Source: Halopenitus persicus (lineage in GTDB: Archaea; Halobacteriota; Halobacteria; Halobacteriales; Haloferacaceae). Taken from it: a DNA stretch of 64,000 nucleotides. Below the pieces are notes generated by a model, which saw only the letters and a list, made by a program, of their open reading frames with translations, searched no databases and was not told where the DNA came from. The stretch spans positions 744,001 to 808,000 of the forward strand of contig NZ_AP017558.1 in NCBI RefSeq assembly GCF_002355635.1, read 5' to 3'. The position numbers and the translations under genes are program-made. Of this stretch, positions 10,500-18,453 are shown in pieces (within the stretch, counting starts at the first letter, position 1; each line of letters opens with the position of its first letter).

Positions 10500-11225
10500 T
10501 TATAAGGCGGCGACCGATTCGAGCGTCAGCGTGATCGCGCGTTCGACGTTGTTCCTCGCCTTCTCGGGGAGCTCGTCGTCGGAGTCGGCGCCCTTCTGGG
10601 TGCCCTCGACGAGGTTGCCGTCGACCGTACAGATCGCGCCGGCGCGGAGCCCCTTCCGGCGAGCGAGCGCGAACAGCGTCGCCGCCTCCATCTCGATCGC
10701 GAGCAGGTTCGCCGACTCCCAGTCGGCGACGTAGTCCCCGCTCTCGTTATAAAAGGCGTCGTCGGAGACGATCGGCCCGACGTGGACGTCCTCGTCGTTC
10801 GCCTCGGCGGCGTCGACGAGCGCCGAGAGGACCTCGTAGTTCGGCACCGCCGGATAGACGGCGGACTCGTAGCGCTTGGAGGTGCCCTCCTCCTTGGCTG
10901 CGCCGTTGGCGACGACCATGTCGCCGATCTCGATGTCCGACTGGAGCGCGCCGCAGGTGCCACAGCGTAGGACCGTCTCGACGCCCACGTTCGCCAGCTC
11001 CTCGAGCGCGATCGCGGCCGACGGGCCGCCGATGCCGGTCGAGCAGATCGTGAGCGGAACGCCCTCGTAGGTGGCGTTGACGAGCTTGTACTCGCGGTTC
11101 TGTGAGATCGTCTCGGCGTCGTCACACTGGGCGGCGATGCGGTCGACGCGGCCGGGATCGCCGGGAACGATCGCGATCGACTCGACGTCGCCCTCCTCGA
11201 CGAGCAGGTGCGGCTGTTTACCCAT
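10500..11225 (-). CDS. udp: Nucleoside phosphorylase (uridine/guanosine phosphorylase type)
   Basis: 241 residues of the PNP/UDP phosphorylase superfamily. Visible are the phosphate-binding VPGDPGRVDRI, the CSTGIGGPSAAIALEEL loop, RCGTCGALQ, and the ribose/base site AIEMEAATLF. It cleaves a nucleoside with phosphate to give a base and ribose-1-phosphate. In haloarchaea an enzyme of this family acts as guanosine phosphorylase at the head of the non-carboxylating pentose bisphosphate pathway. The kinase and isomerase of that route are likely at 44.6-46.8 kb in this window. Base preference cannot be read from the sequence. Confidence 0.88.
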   Translation of the reverse strand: MGKQPHLLVEEGDVESIAIVPGDPGRVDRIAAQCDDAETISQNREYKLVNATYEGVPLTICSTGIGGPSAAIALEELANVGVETVLRCGTCGALQSDIEIGDMVVANGAAKEEGTSKRYESAVYPAVPNYEVLSALVDAAEANDEDVHVGPIVSDDAFYNESGDYVADWESANLLAIEMEAATLFALARRKGLRAGAICTVDGNLVEGTQKGADSDDELPEKARNNVERAITLTLESVAAL

Positions 11226-11296
11226 ACCGAACCCACCGCGGGACGGAAGAAAAACGGTGCGGAAGCCGGCCGCCCGTCAGTGGATTCAAACGAGGC

Positions 11297-13093
11297 TTAT
11301 AAATCCAACAGCGTCTCGATCTCGTCGAGGTAGCTCCGGTAGACGCCGATCGCGGACTCGATCGGCTCGGCGTCGGCCATGTCTATCCCGGCGAGCCGGA
11401 CGACCTCGAGGGGGTAGTCCGAGCCGCCGGCGGCGAGCATGTCGCGGTAGTCGGCCGCGGCGGGCTCGCCCGTCTCGAGGATCCGGTCGACGATGGCGGC
11501 AGCGGCCGCGATCCCGGTGGCGTACTGGTAGACGTAGAAGTCGTAGTAGAAGTGCGGGATGCGCTCCCACTCGCGTTCGATCCCGCCCTCGAGGGTCGCC
11601 GGGGCGTAGAACTCCCGCTTGAGGTCGCCGTAGGTTTCGTCGAGGACGTCGGGCGTGAGCGCCTCGTCGTCCTCGATCCGGGCGTGGATCCGGTGTTCGA
11701 AGTCGGCGAACATCGTCTGTCGGAACAGCGTGCTCCGGAAGCGCTCGAGGAACTCGTCGAGGACATGCGTCCGCAGCTCGTCGTCCTCGAGCGTCTCGAG
11801 GAGGTGCTGGGTCAGCAGCGTCTCGTTGACCGTCGAGGCGATCTCCGCCACGAAGATGTCGTAGCTGGAGTCGTGCCACGGCTGGGCGTCGGCCGCCAGC
11901 TCCGAGTGCATCGAGTGGCCCAGCTCGTGGGCCAGCGTGAACAGCGAGGCGATGTCGTCCTGGTAGTTCATCAGGATGAACGGCTGGGTGTCGTAGGTCC
12001 CCGAGGAGAAGGCGCCGGACCGCTTGCCCTCGTTCTCGTAGACGTCGACCCACCGGCTCTCGAGCCCCTCGGCCATCCGGTCCTGATAGGCGTCGCCGAG
12101 CGGAGCGACCGCCTCGGTCACCCACTCGACCGCCTGCTCGTACTCGACGTCGGGGCCCTCGTCGCCGGTGAGCGACATATACAGGTCGTGGCTGCGGAGC
12201 TCCTCCACGCCCAGCGCCGAGCGCTTCAGATCGGCGTGTCGGTGGAGCGCGTCGAGGTTCGCGTGTACCGTGTCGACGAGCGTGTCGTAGACGCCCGGTG
12301 GAACGTTCGACCCGTCGAGCGAGGCCTCCCGTGCGGTGTCGTAGCCCCGGATCTCCGCGCTCGTCACGTGTTCGCGAACCGCCTTCTCGAGCGACGTGCC
12401 GACCGTGTTGCGGACGTCCGCCCAGTGGTCGTAGAAGGTCTCGTGGACGGTCCGTCTGAACTCCCGATCGGGCTTGGTCTGGAGCTTCGTGAAGTTGGCC
12501 TGGGTGATCTCGACCGGCTCGCCGTCGGGCCCCTCGACGGTCCCGTACTCCATGTCCGCGTTCGTGAGCATCGAGTAGATCTCCGAGGGCGCGCCGGTGA
12601 CCTCCGACAGATCCGCGAGCACCTCCTCGACCTCCGCCGACCGGGTGTGCGGCTTCATCCGACGGACGTCCTCGAAGTAGTGCTCGTAGGTCTCCAGGTC
12701 GGGCTCGGTCTCGATGAACGACTCGATCTCCGCGGTCGTCAACGCCTGCAGCTCGGGCTCGAGGTAGGAGATCGCGCTCGAGGCCGTCGAGCCGAGCGAG
12801 GACCCCCGCGCGGCCATCGCCTGGTAGGTCTGGTTCGTCGTGTCCTCGGCGCTGCGCAGCCGGGCGTAGGTCGTCACCTTCGCGACCTCACGCAGCACCG
12901 ACTCGCGAAGCTCGAGCAGCTCGAGGAGGGTCTCGGGGCTCTCGGTGACCCGCCCCTCGTACTCGCGCAGTTCCTCCACCCGGTCGGAGACCGACTCGTA
13001 GGCCGCCTCCCACGCCTCGTCGTCGGCATAGATGTCCTCCAGATCCCATCGATACTGCGTGCCGATCTCGCTCCGGTCGGGGACCGTACTCAT
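11297..13093 (-). CDS. pepF: Oligoendopeptidase F, M3 family metallopeptidase
   Basis: 598 residues, full length for PepF. The zinc-binding HELGH is at residues 389-393 (LAHELGHSMHSEL), with a downstream glutamate in FVAEIASTVNE as the likely third ligand. The N-terminal half is the helical PepF domain. It would hydrolyse short peptides in the cytoplasm. The start at 13093 (MSTVPDRSEIG) is preferred over the longer frame, which adds 16 residues that look non-coding. Confidence 0.94.
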   Translation of the reverse strand: MSTVPDRSEIGTQYRWDLEDIYADDEAWEAAYESVSDRVEELREYEGRVTESPETLLELLELRESVLREVAKVTTYARLRSAEDTTNQTYQAMAARGSSLGSTASSAISYLEPELQALTTAEIESFIETEPDLETYEHYFEDVRRMKPHTRSAEVEEVLADLSEVTGAPSEIYSMLTNADMEYGTVEGPDGEPVEITQANFTKLQTKPDREFRRTVHETFYDHWADVRNTVGTSLEKAVREHVTSAEIRGYDTAREASLDGSNVPPGVYDTLVDTVHANLDALHRHADLKRSALGVEELRSHDLYMSLTGDEGPDVEYEQAVEWVTEAVAPLGDAYQDRMAEGLESRWVDVYENEGKRSGAFSSGTYDTQPFILMNYQDDIASLFTLAHELGHSMHSELAADAQPWHDSSYDIFVAEIASTVNETLLTQHLLETLEDDELRTHVLDEFLERFRSTLFRQTMFADFEHRIHARIEDDEALTPDVLDETYGDLKREFYAPATLEGGIEREWERIPHFYYDFYVYQYATGIAAAAAIVDRILETGEPAAADYRDMLAAGGSDYPLEVVRLAGIDMADAEPIESAIGVYRSYLDEIETLLDL

Positions 13094-13153
13094 GGCGAAC
13101 GGAAGGGGACGATCGACCCTAAAGGTTCCCACATCCGCCACGGGGCAGCGACC

Positions 13154-13741
13154 TCACGACGGCGTCCAGTCCTCGAGGTCGAGCACCATCACGATCGCGT
13201 CCTCGCCGTCGGCGTAGTACCGGGAGACGCGACGCAGCGGCGCGAACCCCTGATCGCCGTACAGCGACCGCGCCCGGTCGTTCCCCTCCCGGACCTCGAG
13301 CTTGACGACGGACGCGTCGCGAAACCGAAGCCGCGCAAGCGCGGCGCGGAGCAGCTGCCGGCCGATCCCCCGTCCCTGAACCGCCGGGTGGACGGCGAGG
13401 TCCTTGATGTGGCCGATGTCACGTCCGAAGTTGGGCGTCACGTCGGCGACGACGTAGCCGACGATCGGCGGCCCGGCGTCGATCGAGGGCGGTTCGTCGA
13501 GGACGGCGTCGGATCGCACGTCCGCGTCCGACCGGGATTCGGCGTCCGCGTCCGGCCGGTCGGCGTCCGCGTCCGACCGGTCGGGATCCAGCTCGGCGAC
13601 GAGAAACGCCGGGGCGTCGAGCAGTCGCTCGAACGCGTCGTACGGCCAGGGGTCCGAGAAGACGGTTCGTTCGATCCGAACCACCGACAGCAGGTCCGCT
13701 CTCGAGGCGTCCCTGATCGTCGGGTCGGCGGCTCGGGCCAC
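13154..13741 (-). CDS. rimI: Ribosomal-protein-alanine N-acetyltransferase RimI-like
   Basis: 195 residues of the GNAT fold. The acetyl-CoA loop is VQGRGIGRQLL and the C-terminal strand is KLEVREGNDRARSLYGDQGF, both typical of RimI/Ard1-type N-terminal acetyltransferases. Between the second and third strands (about residues 52-90) there is an acidic Asp/Arg/Ala-rich insertion coded by a 21-bp DNA duplication near 13541-13582. The insertion is outside the catalytic core. The substrate is likely protein N-termini. Confidence 0.85.
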   Translation of the reverse strand: MARAADPTIRDASRADLLSVVRIERTVFSDPWPYDAFERLLDAPAFLVAELDPDRSDADADRPDADAESRSDADVRSDAVLDEPPSIDAGPPIVGYVVADVTPNFGRDIGHIKDLAVHPAVQGRGIGRQLLRAALARLRFRDASVVKLEVREGNDRARSLYGDQGFAPLRRVSRYYADGEDAIVMVLDLEDWTPS

Positions 13742-13842
13742 GTCGTGACGTTACGCGCCGCGGCCGATAAGCGCGACGACCGAGACCGATCCGCGACCGC
13801 TGACGAAGCTGATCGACCGGCAGTAGGCAGAGAACGGTCGTT

Positions 13843-14451
13843 TCAGGTCCCGAACCGTCGCTTCCGGTTCTGAAAGTCGAGTATCGCCCGGAGGTAATCG
13901 CGCTCGCGGAAGTCGCGCCAGTTGACGTCGGTGAAGTACAGTTCGGAATAGACCGACTGCCAGATGGCGAAGTCGGAGAGCCGCTCGGCCCCGGTCTTGA
14001 TGAGCAGGTCGGGCTCCTCGGGGAACACGAGCCGCTCGGAGATCGTGTCCTCGTCGATCGCCTCGGGCTCGAGATCGCCGGCAGCGACGTCGTCGGCGAT
14101 CTCCCGGACCGCCTCGGCGAACTCGCGTTTGCCGCCGAGCCCGATGCTCACCTGGATCGGGGCGTCGGCCCGTTCGGTGTCACCGGGGCCGCGAACCGCG
14201 ATCGGCCGAGGGGCGTCGACGTTGCGGAGCTCGCGCTCGAGGGTCCCGACGACCGCCGCGTCGAGAACCGAGACGAGGACGGTCACGCGCTCGGCGCCCC
14301 GGCCGAAGGCCCACCCGAAGAACCGCTCGAGGGTGTCGTAGGCCCCCTGCTCCAGCAGATCGCGTTCGGTGATCACGACCGCGACGTGGGCGGGCGGGTC
14401 GGCCTCGTGGAGGCGGTGACGTACCGCGAGGTAGGTATCGTACAGTCCCAC
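13843..14451 (-). CDS. Cis-prenyltransferase (UppS)-like protein lacking the catalytic Asp motif
   Basis: 202 residues from a GTG at 14451 (GLYDTYLAVRHRLHE). The C-terminal signature PDLLIKTGAERLSDF followed by IWQSVYSELYF is clearly the undecaprenyl-diphosphate synthase family. The N-terminal substrate motif, normally MDGNGRWA with the catalytic Asp, is replaced by VVITERDLLEQG, and the conserved arginine of the C-terminal motif is lysine. It may be a partner subunit, like eukaryotic NgBR, or a diverged enzyme for dolichol-type lipids. The longer open frame upstream crosses a C13 tract and is rejected. Haloarchaea often carry more than one UppS-like gene; a standard one is not in this window. 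Confidence 0.8.
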   Translation of the reverse strand: MGLYDTYLAVRHRLHEADPPAHVAVVITERDLLEQGAYDTLERFFGWAFGRGAERVTVLVSVLDAAVVGTLERELRNVDAPRPIAVRGPGDTERADAPIQVSIGLGGKREFAEAVREIADDVAAGDLEPEAIDEDTISERLVFPEEPDLLIKTGAERLSDFAIWQSVYSELYFTDVNWRDFRERDYLRAILDFQNRKRRFGT

Positions 14452-14549
14452 GCTCCGGGAAACGTGGTCGATCAGCAAAAACCGACCGGGAGACCGGCGG
14501 AGCCATCGATCGGCTCGATCCGACGCAGTGCATCTCGACGACGGCGTCG

Positions 14550-14562
14550 CCCCCCCCCCCCC
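14550..14562. repeat. Homopolymer of 13 C
   Basis: An uninterrupted run of 13 cytosines in the 153-base divergent gap between the UppS-like gene and the DUF92 gene, about 43 bases before the DUF92 GTG. It lies just upstream of the TATA-like GGGTTAAG at 14574-14581. Confidence 0.9.
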
Positions 14563-14604
14563 GATGTCGGGAGGGTTAAGTGACCGTCGGGGGTATGCGC
14601 GAAC

Positions 14605-15918
14605 GTGCAGTCGAGGATCCGACGGGCGGGTGGGTTCGCCGCGGTGTCGCTGCTCGCGCTCGCCGCGCCGTGGCTCGGCGCGGCCGCCGCGGTCCCGTTC
14701 GCGATCGTCGCGGCGCTTGCCGCGTTCGTCGTCCGCGAGGGCCCCGTCTTCGAGCTCTTCGCCCGACCGGGCGACCGCCGGGACCGCCGGCTGAACGGGC
14801 TGGCCGGGTTCGCGCTCGCGGCCGCGGGACTGGGGCTCTTCGCGACCCTCCCGCGCGTGACGATGCCGATTCGGGTCTACGCGGCCGCGGTCCTCCTCCT
14901 GGCGTTCGGGAACCTCGGCACGCAGGTCGTCCGAACGGCCACTGACGACGAGTTCGCCCACGCGACCGCCTTCGTGATCGTCGGCTCCGTCGCCGGCGTC
15001 GTCGCGCAGGTCGTCGTGGTGGCCGCTACCGGCCGGGCGATCGACCCGCCGGGATTCGTGTTCATCGCGGCCGTGGGCGCGCTGGCCGCGGCGCTGATCC
15101 GAACGGCGCTGTTCGAGCGCGACGACCCGATCGTGATGGTCGCGGTCGCGCTGCTGGCGTGGCTGTTCGTCGAGATCACGCCCGCGATGACCGTCCAGGG
15201 ACTCGTCCTCGCGCTGGCGGTCACGATCGCGCTGGGCTACGTCTCCTACGCGCTCGGGACCGCTTCCGTGCCGGGGATGGTGACCGGCGTTCTGCTTGGG
15301 CTGTTGACGATCGTGCTCGGCGGCGTCGGCTGGTTCGTCGTCCTCATCGCGTTCTACGCGATCGGCGGGCTCGCCTCCAAGTTCCGGTTCGACGAGAAGG
15401 CCACCCGGGGAGTCGCTCAGGAGAACGACGGCGCGCGGGGGAGCGGGAACGTGCTCGCGAACTCGGCGGTCGCGCTCGCTGCGGTCGTCGGCTACGCAGC
15501 CACGGGCCACCTCCAGCTGCCCGGCGTCGTCTTCGCCGTCGCGTTCGCCGGCGCGGTCTCGACCGCGATGGCCGACACGCTCGCCTCCGAGATCGGCGGG
15601 CTCTACGACGACCCGCGGCTCGTCACCACGCTGGAACGGGTCGAACCCGGAACCGACGGCGCGGTCACTCTCCAGGGCGAGCTCGCGGGGATAGCGGGCG
15701 CCGCCCTCGTTGGCGTCCTCGCCGCGGTCGGAATGCCGGTCGGCGATCCCGCCACCGGCGGCGCGGTCGTGTTGGCGGCCGGCGTCGTCGGGATGAGCGT
15801 GGACAGCCTCCTCGGGGCCCTCCTCGAAGGGGGACGGATCGGCAATCAGACGGTCAACCTGCTCGCGACGCTCTCGGGCGCCCTCGCCGCCGTCGCGGGA
15901 AGCGTGCTGGTGGTCTGA
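14605..15918 (+). CDS. DUF92 membrane protein (phytyl-phosphate kinase-like family)
   Basis: 437 residues with about a dozen hydrophobic segments. The C-terminal ~230 residues match DUF92/TIGR00297: KATRGVAQENDGARGSGNVLANS, then AVSTAMADTLASEIGGLY, and the closing MSVDSLLGALLEG. Plant and cyanobacterial relatives include VTE6, which phosphorylates phytyl phosphate with CTP, so an isoprenoid-phosphate kinase is plausible. The GTG at 14605 sits about 25 nt after a TATA-like box; an ATG at 14595 is in a different frame. The divergent neighbour is a cis-prenyltransferase relative, a hint of shared isoprenoid lipid metabolism. Confidence 0.85.
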   Translation: MQSRIRRAGGFAAVSLLALAAPWLGAAAAVPFAIVAALAAFVVREGPVFELFARPGDRRDRRLNGLAGFALAAAGLGLFATLPRVTMPIRVYAAAVLLLAFGNLGTQVVRTATDDEFAHATAFVIVGSVAGVVAQVVVVAATGRAIDPPGFVFIAAVGALAAALIRTALFERDDPIVMVAVALLAWLFVEITPAMTVQGLVLALAVTIALGYVSYALGTASVPGMVTGVLLGLLTIVLGGVGWFVVLIAFYAIGGLASKFRFDEKATRGVAQENDGARGSGNVLANSAVALAAVVGYAATGHLQLPGVVFAVAFAGAVSTAMADTLASEIGGLYDDPRLVTTLERVEPGTDGAVTLQGELAGIAGAALVGVLAAVGMPVGDPATGGAVVLAAGVVGMSVDSLLGALLEGGRIGNQTVNLLATLSGALAAVAGSVLVV

Positions 15919-16469
15919 TGGCGCCGAACCACGAACCCGGCGAACGCATCGCCCCGGTTCGGACCGCACCCGGACGCGTCAGGGCGGCACGGTCCGGCGA
16001 CTCGCTGCCGCTCCATCGTCTCCAGCGTCACCTTCCGGACCCGTCCCCGTCGCTGCTCGAGCTCGGCCTCACCGCGAGCGGCTCCGCCGGCGGGACCGTC
16101 CTCGTCTCCATCGGGACCGCCGCGGACGGGACCGAGTCCGTCGTCGGCTACGTCCTGTTCATCGACGGGCCGACGACCCGCCACGTGGCCGAGCTCGTCG
16201 TCGATCCGGGGTTCCGCCGGGAGGGTCGCGGGCGGGAGCTGTTGTCGGCGGCGCGCGCCGGAACCGACGCACCCGTGACGCTGCTGGTGGCCGTCGGGAA
16301 CGGCCCGGCGCGGTCGCTGTACGAGTCGTGTGGCTTCCGCGCGGTCGAGCGCCTGCCGAACGAATACGGCGACCGCGATGCGATCCGCTATCGCGCCGAC
16401 GCGCGTTCGGACGCCCCCGACGTCGCTCCCGCCGCCGATCCAGAGGTCGGAACCGGCGAGTCGCGGTGA
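15918..16469 (+). CDS. GNAT-family N-acetyltransferase
   Basis: 183 residues. The ATG overlaps the DUF92 stop codon by one base (TGATG), so translation is probably coupled. The core has the HVAELVVDPGFRREGRGREL acetyl-CoA-binding motif and the RSLYESCGFRAVERL C-terminal strand of RimI-like GNAT enzymes. The substrate is unknown. The last ~25 residues are low complexity. Confidence 0.82.
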   Translation: MAPNHEPGERIAPVRTAPGRVRAARSGDSLPLHRLQRHLPDPSPSLLELGLTASGSAGGTVLVSIGTAADGTESVVGYVLFIDGPTTRHVAELVVDPGFRREGRGRELLSAARAGTDAPVTLLVAVGNGPARSLYESCGFRAVERLPNEYGDRDAIRYRADARSDAPDVAPAADPEVGTGESR

Positions 16470-16471
16470 AC

Positions 16472-16505
16472 CGGACCGACCGGTCAGGCGGACCGACCGG
16501 TCAGG
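16472..16505. repeat. 17-bp direct duplication across the dnaG stop codon
   Basis: CGGACCGACCGGTCAGG occurs at 16472-16488 and again at 16489-16505. The dnaG stop (16501-16503, minus strand) falls within the second copy. Confidence 0.9.
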
Positions 16506-17904
16506 CTTCGACCGCCGCGTCCTCGACCGTCGTGACGCGCGTGCCGATCGGCTGTTTCACCATCGATCCGGTGGACCGACCGAAGACCTGTGAGACGCCA
16601 CGCTGAGCGGCGACGTCGAGCAGCCGCTGGGTGATCTCGCCGTCGAGGACCACGGTGTGTGGGGGCGGCTCGGCGTCCTCGACGGCGTCGAAGGCGGCCG
16701 CGGCGTCGACCTCCGAGAGCACCTCGCCCGCGTCATCGAGCAGTCTGGCCAGGCCGCTGTCGGCGGTGATGACGTCGGAGACGTGGTCGCGGACCGACTT
16801 CGTGTCGGTCGACGCGTCGGCGGGAGCCTCGGCGTCGGCGGCGGAATCGGCGTCAGCGGACGATTCCTCGCCGCTTCCGTTCGCCGTCGCCGCTTCGGCT
16901 TCCGCCGTCTCGGGCGCCGCGGTCTCCCGCGTCGTCGACGTCTCCGCTGCAGCCGTCGCTTCCGTGGACGCGTCGTCGGTGGTGGTCGACTCCGAGTCGG
17001 GTTCCTCGTCCGGGTCGTCGGTCGCGTCCGCAGGGGTCGACGACTCAGTCGTCGGCGACCCCGACGGAGGGTCGCGAGCGACCTCCCGGGCGTTCGGTTC
17101 GTCCGCGAGCGTCTCGTAGGGGACCTTGCCGCGGAGCGCGTCGAGCACGGCGCCGCGGTCGAGGTCCTCGACGGACTGGCCGGCTGGGGCGAACGCGACG
17201 TAATCCACGTCGCCGACCTGAGCGAGCTCGCGCAGGATGAGCTCGCCGCCGCGGTCGCCGTCGAGGAACGCGGTGACGGTGCGGTCCTGGCTGAGCTCCG
17301 CGACCGCATCGGGGACGTTCGTTCCCTCGACGGCGACGCCGTTTTTGATGCCGGCGTCGAGCAGCGTCAGGACGTCCGCACGACCCTCGACGACGATGAC
17401 CGCGTCCGAGTCGTGGACCCGCGGGCCGGCCGGCAGCCCCTCGTACTCGGCGATGCCCTCGATGCGGGCCGCGTCGCGGACCTCCTCGAGCACCTCGTCG
17501 CTCGAGAGGGCCGTCTCCTCGAAGCCGCCGGCGAGCAGCTCCTTGGCCCGGTCGACGACCTCGCGGCGCTTGGTCGCGCGCACGTCCTCGATCTGGGTGA
17601 CCTCGACGGACGCCCGGCAGGGGCCGACGCGCGTGATGGTTTCGAGGGCGGCGGCGAGGATCGCCGTCTCCACCTTGTCCAGGCTGGAGGCGACCGTCAC
17701 CTCCCCGAACGACTGTCCGTTCTCCGATTCGATCGAGACGTCGATGCGACCGACCTTCGAGGACTGCTGGAGGTCCCGGAGGTCGAGCTCCTCCCCGAGC
17801 AGTCCCTCCGTCTGCCCGAAGACCGCCCCGACGACGTCGGACCGCTCGACGACGCCGTCCGCGGCGATGGTCGCGTGAATGAGGTATTTCGCTGTGTCTT
17901 CCAT
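16501..17904 (-). CDS. dnaG: DNA primase DnaG, archaeal Toprim type
   Basis: 467 residues. The Toprim domain runs from about residue 166 to 245, with Glu173 in VVEGRAD and the Asp215/Asp217 pair in FLDGDRGG. The N-terminal domain (1-165) is the archaeal DnaG region. Residues about 280-390 are a very acidic, low-complexity linker before a conserved C-terminal module. In archaea this protein associates with the exosome and has primase activity; the replicative primase is PriSL. A TATA-like box lies at 17953-17963. The stop codon sits in a 17-bp duplicated segment. Confidence 0.95.
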   Translation of the reverse strand: MEDTAKYLIHATIAADGVVERSDVVGAVFGQTEGLLGEELDLRDLQQSSKVGRIDVSIESENGQSFGEVTVASSLDKVETAILAAALETITRVGPCRASVEVTQIEDVRATKRREVVDRAKELLAGGFEETALSSDEVLEEVRDAARIEGIAEYEGLPAGPRVHDSDAVIVVEGRADVLTLLDAGIKNGVAVEGTNVPDAVAELSQDRTVTAFLDGDRGGELILRELAQVGDVDYVAFAPAGQSVEDLDRGAVLDALRGKVPYETLADEPNAREVARDPPSGSPTTESSTPADATDDPDEEPDSESTTTDDASTEATAAAETSTTRETAAPETAEAEAATANGSGEESSADADSAADAEAPADASTDTKSVRDHVSDVITADSGLARLLDDAGEVLSEVDAAAAFDAVEDAEPPPHTVVLDGEITQRLLDVAAQRGVSQVFGRSTGSMVKQPIGTRVTTVEDAAVEA

Positions 17905-17952
17905 GCGTGATCAGTGATGATGATATGAACGGCGGCGCGCTCGCCGCCAGTA

Positions 17953-17963
17953 CATTTATATAC
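17953..17963 (-). promoter_or_regulatory. TATA-like box of dnaG
   Basis: The minus strand reads TATATAAATG here. Transcription would start near 17930, giving a short leader before the ATG at 17904. Confidence 0.5.
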
Positions 17964-18108
17964 GGTAGTCTCGCGGAAATAGCTGTCGTACCGGTCACGG
18001 TCGGCCAGACGGCCGTATTCGCGCGACTCGGCGCCGATCGGTTCACGGCGAGTGGCAACGACGGCCGAAAGGGATATGTTTAGGGTTCCCAGCGAAACAC
18101 CGACACAT

Positions 18109-18453
18109 ATGGATCGATTGGGTCGTTCGATACTGTGGATATCCACGTTCGTGCTTCTCGTCGCGTTCGCGGTTCCCTGGTTTCTGTGGGGAAACGGCAC
18201 GGTGGTCGCGGGGCTGCCGATCTGGCTGTGGTGGCACATCGGCTGGCTGGGGCTGTGTTCGGCGATCTTTTACCGGTTCACCCGCAGTTCCTGGGATCGC
18301 CTGATGGGACTCGACCCCGGTGATGGGGTTCGGACCGCGGTTGGCGAACGCGGGACCACGGCCGGTCGAGGCGAAGCTGCCACCGATCGACGCGGGACCA
18401 CGACCGACCGACGCGAGACCACGACCGACCGACGAGACGGGGGCGAGCGATGA
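18109..18453 (+). CDS. DUF3311 small membrane protein, symporter partner
   Basis: 114 residues with two hydrophobic helices (about residues 8-28 and 33-55) of the DUF3311/YhdT type, then a charged tail. Its stop overlaps the ATG of the next gene, a sodium:solute symporter, by four bases (ATGA). DUF3311 genes routinely precede SSS-family symporters, so it is probably an accessory subunit. The tail includes a seven-residue TTTDRR-type repeat from a 21-bp DNA duplication (copies at 18396 and 18417). Confidence 0.85.
   Translation: MDRLGRSILWISTFVLLVAFAVPWFLWGNGTVVAGLPIWLWWHIGWLGLCSAIFYRFTRSSWDRLMGLDPGDGVRTAVGERGTTAGRGEAATDRRGTTTDRRETTTDRRDGGER

Noticed and set aside
11552-13873. Plus-strand ORF of 773 codons opposite pepF and rimI
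   Set aside because: Translation is Val/Arg/Leu-rich without motifs; both minus-strand genes are conserved families.
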